DNA of 64,000 nucleotides from Burkholderia sp. L27(2015) (GCF_009765705.1 NZ_LMUX01000016.1:432837-496836), one strand, 5' to 3'. Counted from the stretch's first letter, positions 49,408 through 58,368 are shown. Program-made: numbers and translations. The notes: a model not told the origin generated them from the letters alone.

Positions 49408-50526
49408 TTAGGCGCGGCGGGTGGACCCGGACGCGGTGAGAGGGGCGGCCGGCGCTGCTGCCGTCGGCTCGCTTTTTTCGCCAACGTATGGCGCGATAGT
49501 TGCGCCATGCCGGATCGAATGCGGCAGTGTCAGACCTAGACGCTGGGGTTGGCGGCCATCGTCGATTAGCGTGGCGCCATTCGCGGCGGCTGGCAGGCGA
49601 GCCTGGATCTGGGCACGTAGCTGTCGCCACGCTTGCGTGCCGATTTCGCGATTGGGTGCGCACACGCTGGCTAGCGCGGGTGAGAGCAACTCACCCATCG
49701 AAAGTCCGTCGAAACCGAGAATCGACATATCGCGCGGCACTTCGAGGTGGGCTGCGCGCAGCGCACGCATGACCACCATGGCCAGTAGATCGTTGCTGCA
49801 AAAAAGCGCCGTGGGCCGATTGGCGCCTTCGAACAAGCGTGCGAACGTGGCGGGGGAGAGCCGTTCGGCGTTGAAGTCGACTTCGATGGCGGCACGCGGT
49901 TCGAGCCCCGCCTCTTGCATCGCGTCGCAATAGCCGAGGTGGCGTTGGCGAGCGCGATCGGAGGCATTGAGCGAACCTGCCACCATCAGTATCTGGCGGT
50001 GCCCTTGCGCCACCAGCACACGCACGCCGTCGCGGGCGGCGCGCCGGTTGTTGACTGAGACTGAAGGGCGGCAGGCTGTGTCGTTATGCGCGAGTACGTA
50101 GGGTAGATGGTCTGCTTCCAGCGCATCGAGCAGTGGATTCGAGTTGCCATCGGTGACGGTGATGATTACGCCGTCTACGCGCTGGCCGCGCAGTATTTCG
50201 AGGGCGTGTTGTTCGCGTTGGGCGTCGTATTGGGTGGTCATCAGCACCAGGCGATAACCGGCTGCGCCGGCCGCTTCGTCGATGCCTTGCAAGGTTTCTG
50301 CGAACACCGGGTTGGCGAGGGTTGGCAGCACGATGCCGACCAGCCCGGTATGCTCGGCGCGCAGTTGACGCCCCAGCGCACTGGGCTGGAATTTCAGCGC
50401 CGCGATTGCCGCCTGGATTTTTGCGAGCGTGATCGGGCTGACCGTATGCGGCGCATTGAGCGCGCGCGAGACGGTAGCGATCGAAAATCCAGCGTGAGCG
50501 GCGACGTCCTTGATGGTGGCTGTCAT
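49408..50526 (-). CDS. LacI-family transcriptional regulator
   Basis: A 372-residue regulator: N-terminal HTH and hinge (MTATIKDVAAHAGFSIATVS, then RALNAPHTVSP) and a periplasmic-binding-protein-like core with GLVGIVLPTLANPVFAETLQ, DGVIITVTDGNSNPLLDALE and PRDMSILGFDGLSMGELLSP. A 30-residue Ala/Pro-rich tail follows. It begins the ABC operon (32 bases before the binding-protein gene) and a perfect palindrome lies 15 bases before its start, so it very probably represses its own operon. The start at 50526 gives the canonical LacI N-terminus. Confidence 0.93.
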   Translation of the reverse strand: MTATIKDVAAHAGFSIATVSRALNAPHTVSPITLAKIQAAIAALKFQPSALGRQLRAEHTGLVGIVLPTLANPVFAETLQGIDEAAGAAGYRLVLMTTQYDAQREQHALEILRGQRVDGVIITVTDGNSNPLLDALEADHLPYVLAHNDTACRPSVSVNNRRAARDGVRVLVAQGHRQILMVAGSLNASDRARQRHLGYCDAMQEAGLEPRAAIEVDFNAERLSPATFARLFEGANRPTALFCSNDLLAMVVMRALRAAHLEVPRDMSILGFDGLSMGELLSPALASVCAPNREIGTQAWRQLRAQIQARLPAAANGATLIDDGRQPQRLGLTLPHSIRHGATIAPYVGEKSEPTAAAPAAPLTASGSTRRA

Positions 50527-50540
50527 TTTGCGCAATGAAG

Positions 50541-50554
50541 TGAAAACGTTTTCA
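50541..50554. promoter_or_regulatory. LacI-type operator upstream of the ABC operon
   Basis: A perfect 14-bp palindrome TGAAAACGTTTTCA with the central CG typical of LacI/PurR-family operators, 15 bases upstream of the regulator start. Placement over the leader fits autorepression of the whole operon. Confidence 0.85.
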
Positions 50555-50692
50555 TGCTGCGCATTATCATCAGTCAAAATGACAGTACTGTGACGATTTT
50601 TTTGCGGCGCAGGGTTAGTGATTTTGTTTGTGCGGTGCGGCATGAATGGCGGCTTGCGGCACAGGAATCTGGCTCGCCGGGCGCTGCAGTGG

Positions 50693-50698
50693 TAGAAT
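50693..50698 (+). promoter_or_regulatory. Possible -10 box of tRNA-Leu
   Basis: TAGAAT lies 12 bases before the tRNA 5' end, a good place for a -10 element. No convincing -35 match is found 17 bases upstream, so this is tentative. Confidence 0.4.
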
Positions 50699-50710
50699 CT
50701 CGTCCGCCCT

Positions 50711-51072
50711 GCCGGGGTGATGAAATTGGTAAACATAGCGGACTTAAATAATTGAGTGCCCGATCGGAAACGGTCGGAGTAGAACCCTTCAAATTCGGCG
50801 AAACCCCTGGCGTACTTGCGCCGAGGCAACACCGAGCCAAGCCTGTCGTGAAGGCGCTGTTAAGCGGTTTGCGGTAGGAAGGTGTAGAGACTAGACGGGG
50901 GGCACCTGCAGCGCGTTGCGCAATGGTGAAGGCATAGTCCAGCGCACGAACGGTTTTGATGGAGCGTCGTTAAGGTTGATGGCGTTTTGTTGGAAGTCGG
51001 CGTCGAAAGACGCAGTGTGATGAAAATCCGCCGCCTAACGGCTTGCCGGTTCAAGTCCGGTCCCCGGTACCA
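50711..51072 (+). tRNA. tRNA-Leu(UAA), interrupted by a group I intron
   Basis: Exon 1 is 50711-50745 and exon 2 is 51023-51072; joined they give 85 nt with encoded CCA. The acceptor stem pairs GCCGGGG with CCCCGGT (first pair G-U). The anticodon arm is GCGGA-CUUAAAA-UCCGC with anticodon UAA, the variable arm stem is GCC/GGC and the T arm GCCGG-TTCAAGT-CCGGT. The D arm has ATG/CAT with the GG of the D loop. The intron lies between U34 and A35 of the anticodon, the site used by cyanobacterial tRNA-Leu introns. Without splicing no tRNA-Leu(UAA) can form from this locus. Confidence 0.95.
50746..51022 (+). ncRNA. Group I intron (IC3-type, Azoarcus-like), 277 nt, no ORF
   Basis: The 5' splice site is a U (50745) paired with G50754 of the internal guide GAGT (50754-50757), with ACUU of the exon in P1. 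The conserved core is visible: AAATTCGGCGAAACCCC (50791-50807), ACACCGAGCCAAGC (50829-50842), GGTGTAGAGACTAGACGG (50881-50898) and ATGGTGAAGGCATAGTCC (50923-50940). P7 pairs GACTA 50889-50893 with TAGTC 50935-50939. The last base is G51022 (omega G). These match the core of the Azoarcus tRNA-Ile intron as I recall it. No homing endonuclease frame is present. Confidence 0.92.
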
Positions 51073-51106
51073 AATAGCGTTCCTGAGTAGTCTTGGATTA
51101 TCCGCG

Positions 51107-51141
51107 AAGCCCCGCAGATTAAACGTCTCCGGGGCTTTTTC
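51107..51141 (+). terminator. Rho-independent terminator after tRNA-Leu
   Basis: A GC-rich stem (AAGCCCCG with CGGGGCTT; 51107-51137) is followed by a run of T to 51140, 35 bases after the tRNA CCA end. It fits termination of the tRNA transcript. Confidence 0.88.
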
Positions 51142-51227
51142 ATATCGAGACCCTCGGTACGTGCACCGACGTAGCCGGCCTGAAACTTCAATTCGCGCGC
51201 GAACTAGCGTTGCTTGGACGGCAGTGC

Positions 51228-51527
51228 TCAAGCGTGCTCTTTGTGCGCTACCACCCAGTCGCGCAGCACGTTGTTCATGCGCGTTTGCCAACCATCACCG
51301 GATGCCCGGAACTCGCTCACGACCTCTGCGTCCACATAGAGTGTCACACGCTCTTTCGGATTTTCCAGCTTTGGACGGCCACGCTGGCGCTTCATGAACT
51401 CGGCGTGTGGGACCATTTTCGCAACCTCTTCGGCGGTGACCTCCGGGTTGTCCGGGTCCGCGTCGATGCCGCGTTGAATTGCCAATTCCTCTTCCGGCGT
51501 GTTGCGGATCAGTTTAGGTTTCGTCAT
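51228..51527 (-). CDS. BrnA-family antitoxin
   Basis: A 99-residue protein with the BrnA architecture: an acidic first half (IDADPDNPEVTAEEVAKMVP; E. coli-type family: DPDNPEWT-x-F) and a C-terminal ribbon-helix-helix (GRPKLENPKERVTLYVDAEV; FRASGDGWQTRMNNVLRDWV). BrnA neutralises the BrnT ribonuclease and represses its own promoter. Only a short N-terminal piece of BrnT precedes it, so it looks like an antitoxin without a toxin. A 13-base overlap with the remnant is normal for these pairs. Confidence 0.85.
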   Translation of the reverse strand: MTKPKLIRNTPEEELAIQRGIDADPDNPEVTAEEVAKMVPHAEFMKRQRGRPKLENPKERVTLYVDAEVVSEFRASGDGWQTRMNNVLRDWVVAHKEHA

Positions 51528-51585
51528 CGATTTTCATCTCCCGGTTGTTTGCTGCGTCTTTGACGGGGTCAAAAGTCAGACTCAT
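51514..51585 (-). pseudogene. BrnT toxin remnant (N-terminal fragment)
   Basis: A 23-codon frame starting MSLTFDPVKDAANN, matching the N-terminus of BrnT toxins (M-x-ITFDPxKxxxNxxKHG), then a short unrelated end (REMKIDDET) and a stop at 51514-51516 inside the brnA start region. The remaining two thirds of the toxin, including its catalytic residues, are missing. It overlaps brnA as intact brnT would. Confidence 0.6.
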
Positions 51586-51939
51586 CGTTAATAAGTATAC
51601 GTACGTTAAATTGGCCATGCATGTATTTTGTGTGCGTATATTAAATCGAGTCGCCTCGTGAGATGCTGAGTCTCAGCATTGGTCAGAGACATGCCCCGGT
51701 GATCATCCGATCATTGGGTAACAGCTGACGGCGAACGCGACATCGATCCCACCCAACCCAACACCGCCAAACTGACAAACTTTACGAAAAGCAGAGCTAC
51801 AATCAAAGAGCATCGCGACGGGATCCGGGCGCCTGCGAAGCGATAGGCTTGCGCTCGACGCGACCTTTGTTCTGCAGATCCCACCATGGGCGAACGAAGG
51901 CTCCGGCAGGTCTCTCCAAAATCCACTTGGAGAAGAATC
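51586..51939. other. Intergenic region upstream of the brnTA remnant
   Basis: No gene seen. Next to brnT the AT-rich stretch has an acgtacgt palindrome (51599-51606) and two imperfect copies of a cgtacgttaaatt/cgtatattaaatc motif (51599-51612 and about 51635-51648), plausible antitoxin binding sites. The rest shows nothing I can assign. Confidence 0.4.
51913..51933 (+). promoter_or_regulatory. Hairpin covering the ribosome binding site of a small lipoprotein gene
   Basis: TCTCCAA (51913-51919) pairs with TTGGAGA (51927-51933), seven perfect pairs with a seven-base loop. The 3' arm holds the GGAGA ribosome binding site, six to seven bases before the ATG at 51940. It could act as a thermometer or target of a regulator. 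Confidence 0.6.
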
Positions 51940-52068
51940 ATGATCAAATTTTTTGCTATCTTCGTGCTATTAGCCGGACTGACGAGTTGCGGCGTCGCTC
52001 CTCAGTATGGTTACACCCCCGCGATTGGCTATAACGCCCCCAGCGGCGGCGCCGGCGCGGGTCCATAA
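51940..52068 (+). CDS. Small Gly/Tyr-rich lipoprotein
   Basis: A 42-residue lipoprotein: MIKFFAIFVLLAGLTSCGVA with lipobox LTSC, then a short Gly/Ala/Tyr-rich tail (PQYGYTPAIGYNAPSGGAG). Its shape and its leader hairpin resemble the gene at 58369, and the two may belong to one family. After the TAA the same frame stays open 63 more codons. No function is known to me. Confidence 0.6.
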   Translation: MIKFFAIFVLLAGLTSCGVAPQYGYTPAIGYNAPSGGAGAGP

Positions 52069-52458
52069 CTACGCCCTGAAAACTATCGCGCGCCGACGGG
52101 CGCCCATAGTTCCCCGCGCCCCATGCTGCGCAACGCTCGGACCACATCGACAGGTCCAACCCAACGTAAGCATCAGACGGGCTCGCCGGCAGGCAATGTC
52201 GGTACCCATGATGCATATCCTGACAATGCGCATGTGCTGCCAGCACGACGGCGCTCATGACTATGCCGGCTCCCCACAGCAATCGTTCATATCGGAGGAG
52301 CGCTTGGTGCGTCAGTGTTTAAGGGCGACCGGCAATGAGCCTGACGGGCCTGAATGCCACTCGCGGCTATCGACTTGTTCGGCTTAGGGACGGATATGCC
52401 TTAGTATTTGACGGGCGGAAAACCTTAGCCCGATCAAAACACAGCGAGAATCTTCTTC
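52069..52458. other. Region between small lipoprotein and SHOCT gene
   Basis: The frame of the lipoprotein continues open from 52069 to a TGA at 52258-52260 after its TAA, coding a hydrophilic Pro/Arg-rich sequence (LRPENYRAPTGAHSSPRP...). I see no start codon with a ribosome binding site, so it is not called. The remainder shows nothing. Confidence 0.4.
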
Positions 52459-53076
52459 ATGAGCGAAGCCCAGACAACATCGACCGACCCACGCATCAGA
52501 AAAGCGCTTGCCTACCTGTCATCCATGCTTGTACCTGGCGAGACGCTGGAATGCTTCTCGGTTCAGCGACGTCTATTTGCGCTAACGCATCGTCGTTCGT
52601 TGGTAGCGGCAACTAGCGGCCGCTTGATCGGAATAGATCGCGGATTAATCGGCGGATATTTGCCTGTCGACGTTCGATGGCAGGACATAAAGACCGCGCA
52701 TATCAAGGCCGGGATCTTTGGGAGCGATCTGACCATAACAGCGCTTACCCAGCCCGACTTGGCAGGCGGCGGCAGAGTTCGCTCACTAGCGTTTACCGGG
52801 CTGCGAAAAGAAGAGGCTCAAGCGGTATATCGGGTTTGTCAGGCGCAAGAGCAGTCGTGGCGGGAAAAGCGCCGACTGCGTGAACTCGAGGAACTACGTG
52901 CAAAATCCGGCGGCTTCCAAGGCACTTTTGGTGGGACCAACGCGCCCAACTCAGGCACGAGCAACCCTAACGATCTGACCTCGCGGCTGCAGCGAGCAAA
53001 AGAAATGCTCGACAAGGGGCTTATCAGCGATTCCGAGTACGAAACGGTGAAGGCGCGGGTGATCAGCGAATTGTGA
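52459..53076 (+). CDS. PH-like and SHOCT domain protein
   Basis: A 205-residue protein. The first 125 residues form a bacterial PH-like fold (VPGETLECFSVQRRLFALTH; LVAATSGRLIGIDRGLIGGY; VDVRWQDIKTAHIKAGIFGS). A coiled Arg/Glu linker follows (QEQSWREKRRLRELEELRAK). The C-terminus, SRLQRAKEMLDKGLISDSEY plus ETVKARVISEL, is the SHOCT short helical domain. Such proteins are common accessory genes and may tether to membranes or partners. No operon partner is seen. Start ATG at 52459, about ten bases after a weak AGCGAGAA site. Confidence 0.78.
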   Translation: MSEAQTTSTDPRIRKALAYLSSMLVPGETLECFSVQRRLFALTHRRSLVAATSGRLIGIDRGLIGGYLPVDVRWQDIKTAHIKAGIFGSDLTITALTQPDLAGGGRVRSLAFTGLRKEEAQAVYRVCQAQEQSWREKRRLRELEELRAKSGGFQGTFGGTNAPNSGTSNPNDLTSRLQRAKEMLDKGLISDSEYETVKARVISEL

Positions 53077-53263
53077 TTCAGTCGGGTTGGATCCGCTTCG
53101 CCCCGAACGCCAATCAGGTGGTTGCGTAACATCGAGATACGGTTTCAACTTCGGATGCAAGCAACAATGTTTTTTTTGACCATCGACCAACGCCCTTAGA
53201 ATCAAAGCTTTTGCGAACATCGGATTTCTGATCAATCTCACGCAACCTTAAAAGGAATTCAAC

Positions 53264-54415
53264 ATGGCTAGAGTCGACTCTGCTTTGCGAATGGCGCTGA
53301 AAACCTTGATGATGTTAAGTCTCGCAGCGGTCACGCATGCCGCGCTCGCGCAAAGCAGTCCCGTCAAGATTGGCTTCGCCGGCCCGCTCACCGGTCCATC
53401 CGCCAGCTATGGCAAGGATCTGGAGATGGGCGCGGATTTGGCAATCGACGAGGTCAACGCCGCCAATATCATGATCGGTGGCAAGCCGTTGCAGCTCACA
53501 CTCGATTCCCAGGACGACGGGGCCGATCCGAAGTTGGCAGTGCAAACTGCCCAACGGCTGGTCGATTCGAACGTAGCTGCCGTCGTCGGGCACTTCAACT
53601 CCGGCAGTACGTTGGCGGCCTCTGCGGTCTACGACCGAGGCGGGGTCGTGCAGATTGTTCCGGCTTCGTCCAATCCAAAGATCACCCACCAAGGCTTCAA
53701 ACTGCTGTTTCGTCCCTACGGCACGGATAACACCGTCGCCACAGCGGCCGCGCAGCAAGCGACGATCCTTCATGCCAAGCGGATCGCCATCATCGATGAT
53801 CGCACCGCGTACGGCGCGGGTCTGGCTGACGAGTTCGAAGCCGCAGTGAAAGCCCAGGGCGGTCAGGTCATAGCCCGCGAATTCACCTCGGACCAAGCCA
53901 CCGATTTCAAGGCGATCCTGACTCACATCGTTGGTGAGCAAGCGGATCTTGTGTTTGTCTCGTGCCTCGGTGGGGAAGGCGCGTTGATAGTCAAGCAAGC
54001 CCGTCAGTTGGGTTACAAAGGGGCACTCATGGCTGGGGCGACGTTTGCCAACAAGAATTTCATCACCCGCGCCGGCGACGCCGCTGAAGGAATGTACGCT
54101 TTCGAGCAAGGGGCGATACTGGACGAACTCCCGCAAGGCAAGACGTTTCGCACAAACTTCCATGCTAAGTACGGGGCCGATCCCATCGGCTTTGCTCCCT
54201 TTGCGTACAACGACATCTGGGTACTTGTGAATGCCATGAAGGCGGCCAACTCGACCGACCCGAAGGCGTTCGCCCCCGCCATCCCCAAGCTTTCCTTTGA
54301 GGGCGTATTCGGCACGATTGAGTTCAACGAGTTCGGCGATTTGAAGAATCCGAAAACCACGCTGTTCAAGGTTGAGAAAGGCACCTGGGTGCCCGTGAAA
54401 ACGTTCAGCGGCTAA
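53264..54415 (+). CDS. Branched-chain-amino-acid-type ABC substrate-binding protein (LivJ/K-like)
   Basis: A 383-residue periplasmic binding protein, class B. The signal peptide ends LSLAAVTHAALAQ. The mature protein has VKIGFAGPLTGPSASYGKDL, DSQDDGADPKLAVQTAQRLV, AVVGHFNSGSTLAASAVYDR (Ser/Thr ligand loop) and LFRPYGTDNTVATAAAQQA, close to LivJ/LivK. AAGGAATTC with GGA lies before the ATG at 53264. No permease or ATPase genes lie beside it; it is followed after 83 bases by 5-oxoprolinase. The ligand could be an amino acid or a pyroglutamate-like compound, which is inference from context. Confidence 0.88.
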   Translation: MARVDSALRMALKTLMMLSLAAVTHAALAQSSPVKIGFAGPLTGPSASYGKDLEMGADLAIDEVNAANIMIGGKPLQLTLDSQDDGADPKLAVQTAQRLVDSNVAAVVGHFNSGSTLAASAVYDRGGVVQIVPASSNPKITHQGFKLLFRPYGTDNTVATAAAQQATILHAKRIAIIDDRTAYGAGLADEFEAAVKAQGGQVIAREFTSDQATDFKAILTHIVGEQADLVFVSCLGGEGALIVKQARQLGYKGALMAGATFANKNFITRAGDAAEGMYAFEQGAILDELPQGKTFRTNFHAKYGADPIGFAPFAYNDIWVLVNAMKAANSTDPKAFAPAIPKLSFEGVFGTIEFNEFGDLKNPKTTLFKVEKGTWVPVKTFSG

Positions 54416-54498
54416 ACCGCCACGCTGGGCTCGCCGGGGAACATTCCCCGGCGCAAGCTGCACCGGTTCGCTCCATTTGAATTTGATACGCGTACGCC

Positions 54499-57400
54499 AT
54501 GAATACCACCCTGCAGCACCCGCAAGAAACGCCCAGACGCAAGTGGCAGTTCTGGATCGATCGCGGCGGCACCTTCACCGATATCGTAGCGAAACGGCCC
54601 GATGGCACGATTTCGACACACAAGCTTTTGTCGGAAAATCCCGAACATTATAAAGACGCCGCAGTCGCGGGCATTCGTCACGTGCTGGGTCTAAAACCGG
54701 GCGAGCCGTTTTCTGCAGAGCGGGTCGAATGCGTGAAAATGGGAACCACAGTCGCCACCAATGCGCTGCTGGAGCGCAAAGGCGAACCTACCTTGCTGGT
54801 GACCACCAAGGGCTTTCGCGACGCCCTGCGCATTGCCTATCAAAACCGGCCACGCCTATTCGATCGGCGTATTACTTTGCCGGAGCTGCTGTATTCCTTG
54901 GTGATCGAAGCTGACGAGAGGGTGAGCGCGGCCGGCGAAGTGATTGTGGCGCTCGACGAAGAGGCGCTGCGCACGTCCATGGAGGCCGCTTACGCTAGCG
55001 GCCTGCGCAGTGTCGCGATTGTTTTCATGCACGGCTACCGTTTCAGCGAACACGAGCTGGCGGCAAAGCGGATTGCGCAAGACTGCGGATTTACGCAGAT
55101 CAGCACTTCGCACGAGACCAGCCCGATGATGAAGTTCGTCAGCCGCGGCGACACGACCGTGGTGGACGCTTATCTGTCGCCTATCCTGCGCCGATACGTC
55201 GAGCAGATTGCCAGCGAATTACCCGGCGTGAAGCTGTTCTTCATGCAGTCGTCCGGTGGCTTGGCCGACGCGCATGCGTTCCAGGGCAAGGATGCGATCC
55301 TGTCGGGCCCCGCCGGCGGAATCGTCGGCATGGCGCGCACCGCGGCGTTGGCAGATTTTGACAAGGTGATCGGCTTTGACATGGGCGGTACATCGACCGA
55401 TGTATCTCATTTCGCCGGCGAGTTCGAACGCGAGTTTGAGACGCAGGTGGCCGGAGTGCGCATGCGTGCGCCGATGCTGAGCATTCATACGGTAGCGGCT
55501 GGCGGCGGTTCTATTCTCGAGTTCGATGGCGCGCGCTTCCGAGTGGGGCCGCAGAGCGCCGGGGCCAACCCGGGCCCCGCGAGCTATCGTCGCGGCGGTC
55601 CGCTCACGGTGACGGACGCGAATGTCGTTGTGGGCAAGGTTCAGCCCGATTATTTCCCCAAGGTTTTCGGTCCGGCGGCCGACGAAGCGCTTAGCTATCA
55701 AGCGGCAGATCAGAAATTCAAAGAATTGGCGGCGAAGGTCGGCCGTAGCGTCGAGCAGGTCGCCGAAGGGTTTATCGACATCGCCGTCCAGCAGATGGCT
55801 AACGCCATCAAGAAGATTTCCGTCGCGCGTGGCTATGACGTGACCCGTTACACCTTGCAGTGTTTTGGCGGAGCCGGCGGCCAACACGCGTGCCTGGTGG
55901 CAGATGCATTGGGGATGAGCCGTGTCTTTGTGCACCCCTTGGCCGGCGTTCTTTCGGCTTATGGCATGGGTCTCGCGGACCAGAACGTGATCCGCGAGCA
56001 AGCCGTTGAACTTCGGCTTTCGAACGAATCGCTATCAGCGATTGAAGAGGCCCTCGATTCAATCGCGCAGGCAGCGCACACGGCATTGATTCGTCAGCAG
56101 GTCGGCGAAGGGCCCGTCAAGACGCACCGCCGCGTGCATGTTCGTTACGAGGGCAGCGACTCAGCGCTGATCGTCGCGTTCGGCGATTTGAGCGAAATCA
56201 CGCAGCGTTTCGAAGCAGCCTATCGCCAACGGTTCTCGTTCCTGATGTCGGGCAAACCGCTGATCGTCGAGGCGGTGTCGGTGGAGGCCGTGCTCGCTGG
56301 TGACGCACCCATCGAGCCACGGTTCGCGGCGCATGAGCGGCGTGAGGTACCGCGCCGCGATACGGTGCGTATGTATGCGGCGGGCGCATGGCGCGATGCG
56401 GCACTGGTCGTGCGCGAGGATCTGCGTCCAGGCGACGTGCTTGCCGGGCCGGCGATCATTGCCGAGCAGAACGCAACAACCGTTGTAGAACCGGGCTGGG
56501 AGGCCGAGGTAACAACGCTCGATCACATTGTGCTCGAGCGCCGCGAATCGCGCGAGATGCGCTTCGCGGCCGGCACGACCGTGGACCCGGTGCTTTTGGA
56601 GGTCTTCAATAATCTTTTTATGAACATCGCGGAGCAGATGGGCTTGCAGCTCCAGAACACGGCTTACTCGGTGAACATCAAGGAGCGCCTGGACTTCAGC
56701 TGTGCGCTATTTGACGCCGATGGCAACCTGATCGCCAATGCGCCCCACATGCCTGTCCACCTTGGGTCGATGGGCGAGAGCGTAAAGACCGTGGTCAATG
56801 CGAACAGGCGCACCATGCAGCCGGGAGACGTCTTCGCACTCAACGATCCCTATCACGGCGGAACGCATCTGCCCGACATTACGGTCATCACTCCCGTGTA
56901 CTTCGACCTTCCGCAAGGTGGGGCGGCTGGGGATCCTTCTGCCAGCACGGGGAATGCGGGATCGGCGATATCCAGGAAGCCGCTCTTTTACGTCGGCTCG
57001 CGCGGCCATCATGCCGATATCGGCGGCACGACGCCGGGCTCCATGCCCCCGTTCTCGACCCGCATCGAAGAGGAGGGCGTGCAGATCAACAATTTCAAAC
57101 TAGTCGAGCAAGGACGCCTGCGAGAGCAAGAAATGGTGGCGCTGCTGCAAAGTGGAGAATATCCGAGCCGCAATCCCCAGCAGAATATGGCCGACCTCAA
57201 TGCGCAAATTGCCGCCAACGAAAAAGGGGCTCAGGAACTGCGCAAAATGGTGGCGCAGTTTGGCCTCGATGTCGTGTACGCCTACATGAATCACGTGCAG
57301 GACAATGCAGAGGAGTCGGTGCGACGTGTCATCACGCGATTGAAAAACGGGTCGTTCGCACTGCCGCTGGATAACGGTGCTCAGATCAGCGTCGCAATTC

Positions 57401-58200
57401 GTGTGGATGCGCAGGCGCGCAGCGCGGAGATTGATTTCACCGGTACCTCAGCGCAGCAGACGAATAACTTCAATGCCCCGACGGCAGTTTGCATGGCTGC
57501 GGTGCTTTACGTGTTCCGGACTTTGGTGAAAGATGACATCCCGCTGAACGCAGGTTGCCTGAAACCGCTGAAGGTCATCATTCCGGCGAACTCCATGCTT
57601 AACCCAAATCCGCCGGCCTCCGTGGTGGCGGGCAATGTCGAGACATCGACATGCATCACGAATGCCTTGTATGGGGCACTGGGTGTCATGGCAGCGAGTC
57701 AATGTACTGTCAATAATTTCACGTTCGGTAACGCGAGGTACCAGTATTACGAAACCATATCGGGCGGCAGCGGTGCAGGTATGGAGACCAATGCGGCGGG
57801 TCAACCTGAGGGGTTTGATGGGACGTCGGTCGTGCAAACGCACATGACAAATTCTCGCCTGACAGATCCCGAGGTGCTTGAATTTCGTTTCCCGGTACGT
57901 CTCGAGAGCTATGAAATCAGGCCCGATTCGGGGGGCGATGGACGTTGGCGCGGAGGAAACGGCGGTATCCGGAAAATCCGGTTTTTGGAGAAAATGACCG
58001 CGGGCATCCTTTCAAATGGGCGTCACTATGGCGCTTTCGGTATGGCCGGCGGTCAGCCCGGTGCGCTAGGCATTAACCGTGTGATACGCGTCGATGGCAG
58101 CATCGTGGAGCTCGACCATATTGGCGAGGCCGAGATGGAACCGGGGGATGTGTTTGAAATCATCACCCCGGGCGGGGGTGGCTACGGTTACGCTTCGTAA
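54499..58200 (+). CDS. 5-oxoprolinase (HyuA-HyuB fusion, OplaH-like)
   Basis: A 1233-residue fusion, close to eukaryotic and bacterial OplaH length. The HyuA half (about 1-690) starts [22 protein letters not shown], with [19 protein letters not shown] near residue 293 and [18 protein letters not shown]. The HyuB half follows ([60 protein letters not shown]). It hydrolyses 5-oxo-L-proline to glutamate with ATP. A 15-20-residue Gly/Ala/Ser insertion follows DLPQGG near residue 810. The C-terminus ends in GGGGYGYAS. Probably co-transcribed with the binding protein. Confidence 0.92.
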   Translation: MNTTLQHPQETPRRKWQFWIDRGGTFTDIVAKRPDGTISTHKLLSENPEHYKDAAVAGIRHVLGLKPGEPFSAERVECVKMGTTVATNALLERKGEPTLLVTTKGFRDALRIAYQNRPRLFDRRITLPELLYSLVIEADERVSAAGEVIVALDEEALRTSMEAAYASGLRSVAIVFMHGYRFSEHELAAKRIAQDCGFTQISTSHETSPMMKFVSRGDTTVVDAYLSPILRRYVEQIASELPGVKLFFMQSSGGLADAHAFQGKDAILSGPAGGIVGMARTAALADFDKVIGFDMGGTSTDVSHFAGEFEREFETQVAGVRMRAPMLSIHTVAAGGGSILEFDGARFRVGPQSAGANPGPASYRRGGPLTVTDANVVVGKVQPDYFPKVFGPAADEALSYQAADQKFKELAAKVGRSVEQVAEGFIDIAVQQMANAIKKISVARGYDVTRYTLQCFGGAGGQHACLVADALGMSRVFVHPLAGVLSAYGMGLADQNVIREQAVELRLSNESLSAIEEALDSIAQAAHTALIRQQVGEGPVKTHRRVHVRYEGSDSALIVAFGDLSEITQRFEAAYRQRFSFLMSGKPLIVEAVSVEAVLAGDAPIEPRFAAHERREVPRRDTVRMYAAGAWRDAALVVREDLRPGDVLAGPAIIAEQNATTVVEPGWEAEVTTLDHIVLERRESREMRFAAGTTVDPVLLEVFNNLFMNIAEQMGLQLQNTAYSVNIKERLDFSCALFDADGNLIANAPHMPVHLGSMGESVKTVVNANRRTMQPGDVFALNDPYHGGTHLPDITVITPVYFDLPQGGAAGDPSASTGNAGSAISRKPLFYVGSRGHHADIGGTTPGSMPPFSTRIEEEGVQINNFKLVEQGRLREQEMVALLQSGEYPSRNPQQNMADLNAQIAANEKGAQELRKMVAQFGLDVVYAYMNHVQDNAEESVRRVITRLKNGSFALPLDNGAQISVAIRVDAQARSAEIDFTGTSAQQTNNFNAPTAVCMAAVLYVFRTLVKDDIPLNAGCLKPLKVIIPANSMLNPNPPASVVAGNVETSTCITNALYGALGVMAASQCTVNNFTFGNARYQYYETISGGSGAGMETNAAGQPEGFDGTSVVQTHMTNSRLTDPEVLEFRFPVRLESYEIRPDSGGDGRWRGGNGGIRKIRFLEKMTAGILSNGRHYGAFGMAGGQPGALGINRVIRVDGSIVELDHIGEAEMEPGDVFEIITPGGGGYGYAS

Positions 58201-58340
58201 ACAATTTTACTCATCGAGTTCGATTTACTCACCATCGAGACGGATCGGTTCTACAGATGAAAATTAACGTGCAGCCGTGCGTGAGCCATTTGCTTAGTAA
58301 CCGGCCGATACAAATCCACTAGAACGAAGTGAGAACCGGA

Positions 58341-58364
58341 TCTCTCCAATCTTCTTTGGAGAGA
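58341..58364 (+). promoter_or_regulatory. Hairpin covering the ribosome binding site of the Gly/Tyr-rich lipoprotein gene
   Basis: TCTCTCCAA (58341-58349) pairs with TTGGAGAGA (58356-58364), nine perfect pairs and a six-base loop. The GGAGAG ribosome binding site is inside the 3' arm, five bases before the ATG at 58369. The structure closely matches the one at 51913-51933. Confidence 0.65.
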
Positions 58365-58368
58365 AATG

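Noticed and set aside
50711-51072. tRNA gene with a simple insertion or pseudogene
   Set aside because: Exon joining restores every arm of a normal tRNA-Leu with CCA, and the insert has conserved group I core elements, so it is an intron rather than decay.
51073-53263. Integrated island with attachment repeat at tRNA-Leu
   Set aside because: No integrase gene and no repeat of the tRNA 3' end were seen nearby, so island integration is not supported.
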